From the NCBI RefSeq assembly GCF_036880965.1, contig NZ_JBAJMV010000001.1:124001-188000 (forward strand): a DNA stretch of 64,000 bases. Direction: 5' to 3'. A program made the translations under genes and the position numbers. Below the pieces are notes generated by a model that saw only the letters and a program-made list of their open reading frames with translations, did no database searches and was not told where the DNA came from. Below, one piece after another: positions 62,568-64,000 of the stretch (the stretch's first letter is position 1; every line of letters begins with the position of its first letter). The DNA is from JAUASW01 sp036880965. GTDB taxonomy: Bacteria; Pseudomonadota; Gammaproteobacteria; Burkholderiales; Burkholderiaceae_C.

Positions 62568-63893
62568 GTGGAGCAAATACAAAGGCTGCCGGCCGAAGAA
62601 GCCTTGCGGCGTGCGCTCCATGACGAGATCCATGCACGTCCGCCAGCCCAGATTCCGGTGCCTGCCCGGGTTCGCCTGGTCGCCGTACTGAACCACGGCC
62701 TCAGCCCATCGCAGGAACTGGCCCACCTGAGAACCTTGCCGGGTCAGGCCGACCTGCCCGATCTGGCTGTGGTCAGCAACTTCTTGAGCATAGACCTTGG
62801 CTCGAGCACCCTGCTTTGGGAGCGGCACAGCGAGTTCAGCCGCTACAGCGTGATCTCGCCAATGTTCAGCGGCGGCACGACGACCGCTGCGGAGGATGCC
62901 GGGGTGATTGGCGACGACTGGATCAGGGCCATCCCCGGACCGATGTTCGCCGCCATCGAACTCCAGCTGATGGAGGGGCCGCTTGAACCCTGGGCCGACG
63001 CCCTTGCCACCGCACAGGCCCGCTTTGGCGCTTCGCAGACGACGGCCTCGTTGCTCGGACAGGGCCATTCGCTGGCCATGACCGATTTCCAGATCCGGGA
63101 AGATGGCTATGAGCACTTCGTGGTCATACTGCCGCCAGGCGCAAGCAGCGGCCGCGCCGGACGGGTGAGCCAACGACTGCTCGAGCTGGAGGTCTACCGC
63201 CTGATGGCCCTGCGAGGGCTTCCAGTGGCCAAGCTAATTTCGCCGCTGCTGAACGAATGCGAGCGTCAGCTGGCTGAACTTACAGCGGCCCTCGAAGCGC
63301 GCAGCGTGGGCGAAGCCGCGCTGCTGGACCAGTTGATCCACCTGGCCGCACAGGTCGAGCGAGCCACTGCTGAACACAGCTTCCGTTTTGGTGCAACACG
63401 GGCCTACGCCGGACTGGTGGATCAGCGTCTGCGCGAGCTGCGAGAACGCCCGATTGCCGGCACGCGCATGTTGGGTGACTACCTGATGCGGCGGCTCACG
63501 CCGGCGTTTGCCACCGTCTATGCCGCAGAGCGACGCCTCGCCGAGTTGTCGGAGCGCATCGCACGCGCCAGCGCCCTGTTGAGGACGCGGGTCGACATTG
63601 CCACCGAGGCCCAGAATCAGCGGCTGCTGGAAGGCCTCCACCAGGGCCAGGCGCTGCAACTGCAACTGCAAAGCACAGTGGAGGGCCTGTCCATCGCCGC
63701 CATTTCGTACTACGTTGTCAGCCTGCTGCTGTACGGTGGCAAGGCTCTCAAGGCGAGCGGCTGGGGCTTGTTCAACCCGGAACTGTTCGCCGGCATCGTG
63801 ATGCCACTTGTGCTTTTCCTGGTCTGGCGGGCCACGCGCCGCGTCCACGCGCGACTGTCATCCACCACCGAACATCAGGCCCGATCACGATGA
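62568..63893 (+). CDS. DUF3422 family protein
   Basis: 441 residues, near the family norm (~430). Recognised by LRRALHDEIHARPPAQIPVPARV, NHGLSPSQELAHLRTL and LWERHSEFSRYSVISP at the N-terminal half and by the C-terminal membrane pair (STVEGLSIAAISYYVVSLLLYGGKAL and FAGIVMPLVLFLVWRATRR), with a helical middle (LLELEVYRLMALRGLP and ERQLAELTAALEAR). DUF3422 proteins are predicted inner-membrane proteins of unknown function, common in proteobacteria. The start is GTG (VEQIQRL), placed because the family begins here and an upstream open frame overlaps the kinase gene. The stop overlaps the next start (ATGA). Confidence 0.9.
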   Translation: MEQIQRLPAEEALRRALHDEIHARPPAQIPVPARVRLVAVLNHGLSPSQELAHLRTLPGQADLPDLAVVSNFLSIDLGSSTLLWERHSEFSRYSVISPMFSGGTTTAAEDAGVIGDDWIRAIPGPMFAAIELQLMEGPLEPWADALATAQARFGASQTTASLLGQGHSLAMTDFQIREDGYEHFVVILPPGASSGRAGRVSQRLLELEVYRLMALRGLPVAKLISPLLNECERQLAELTAALEARSVGEAALLDQLIHLAAQVERATAEHSFRFGATRAYAGLVDQRLRELRERPIAGTRMLGDYLMRRLTPAFATVYAAERRLAELSERIARASALLRTRVDIATEAQNQRLLEGLHQGQALQLQLQSTVEGLSIAAISYYVVSLLLYGGKALKASGWGLFNPELFAGIVMPLVLFLVWRATRRVHARLSSTTEHQARSR

Positions 63894-64000
63894 CCGGACG
63901 CATCATTCCGTTGTACCGCCAAGACTTCACGCACCCGCAGGCCCAGGCCTGTGCCCGCTGCGGCGTGCGAGAGGTGGCGCTGTTCGGCGCCCTGCCCGAC
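63890..64000 (+). CDS. Start of a probable Crp/Fnr-family regulator (truncated by window edge)
   Basis: The first 37 codons are visible. MTGRIIPLYRQDFTHPQAQ is followed by CARCGVREVALFGALPD, the cysteine-bearing N-terminal segment that typically precedes the cyclic-nucleotide-binding fold in Crp/Fnr proteins of Burkholderiales. Two cysteines in CxxC could be part of an iron-sulfur or redox sensor, but the remaining residues are outside the window. It overlaps the DUF3422 stop (ATGA) and thus is probably co-transcribed with the histidine kinase and DUF3422 genes. Confidence 0.55.
   Translation, partial: MTGRIIPLYRQDFTHPQAQACARCGVREVALFGALPD

Overview
The window is chromosomal DNA of a high-GC Gram-negative bacterium. 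Gene content (ribF-ileS-lspA, rsgA, the orn/M48/pterin-dehydratase block, DUF3422, DUF3297, YajQ, an E. coli-type long argG, a PabB-PabC fusion, a PrsT/PEP-CTERM pair) and codon use point to Betaproteobacteria, order Burkholderiales, most likely the Roseateles/Rubrivivax/Mitsuaria neighbourhood. The species cannot be fixed from the sequence alone. No tRNA, rRNA, CRISPR array, transposase or prophage gene was seen. Both window edges cut through genes.

Layout. 0-7.4 kb: DUF3297 protein, a TonB-dependent receptor, then a + strand set (MscS-type channel, secreted Cys-rich three-repeat protein, FAA-hydrolase-like enzyme) converging on a GNAT / cold-shock-DUF1294 pair. 7.4-13.8 kb (minus): an RhlE-like DEAD-box helicase with a long leader, preceded by what looks like an orn-pabBC-SNF2-like operon in which the SNF2-like protein has lost its ATPase residues. 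13.9-16.5 kb: M48 protease, pterin dehydratase and RsgA. 16.5-19 kb (minus): SDR and three small or hypothetical envelope proteins. 19-24.6 kb: YaeQ, a thioredoxin-fold gene remnant, prolyl oligopeptidase, a GNAT-DUF924 fusion, and an acyl-CoA synthetase. 24.7-30 kb: argG, S10 carboxypeptidase, murB, yajQ, retropepsin-like protease. 30-34 kb: the PEP-CTERM locus, a giant TPR protein (PrsT type) followed by a PEP-CTERM surface protein behind a textbook sigma-54 promoter match.

34-42 kb: isoaspartyl peptidase diverging from a two-subunit acyl-CoA dehydrogenase, DUF3617 protein, P1 peptidase, rRNA pseudouridine synthase, hybrid histidine kinase. 42-47 kb: ribF-ileS-(opposite-strand membrane protein)-lspA. 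47-56 kb: DUF2189 protein, second histidine kinase, quinone oxidoreductase, two EamA transporters, a CsgG-like protein with an SH3-like tail, penicillin-acylase-family hydrolase, orphan ABC substrate-binding protein. 57.0-57.5 kb holds no gene but a large imperfect inverted repeat. 57.5-64 kb: POT peptide transporter, VOC protein, diguanylate cyclase, a third histidine kinase, DUF3422 protein, and the start of a probable Crp/Fnr regulator.

Together the genes suggest a free-living heterotroph with a strong peptide-scavenging side (M48, S9, S10, P1, isoaspartyl peptidase, penicillin-acylase fold, retropepsin and a POT peptide transporter within 60 kb). It also has PEP-CTERM surface display and several orphan sensory kinases. 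The items most worth follow-up are the degenerate SNF2-like protein, the sigma-54-driven PEP-CTERM gene, the GNAT-DUF924 fusion, the inverted-repeat element and the channel-coupled Cys-rich repeat protein.
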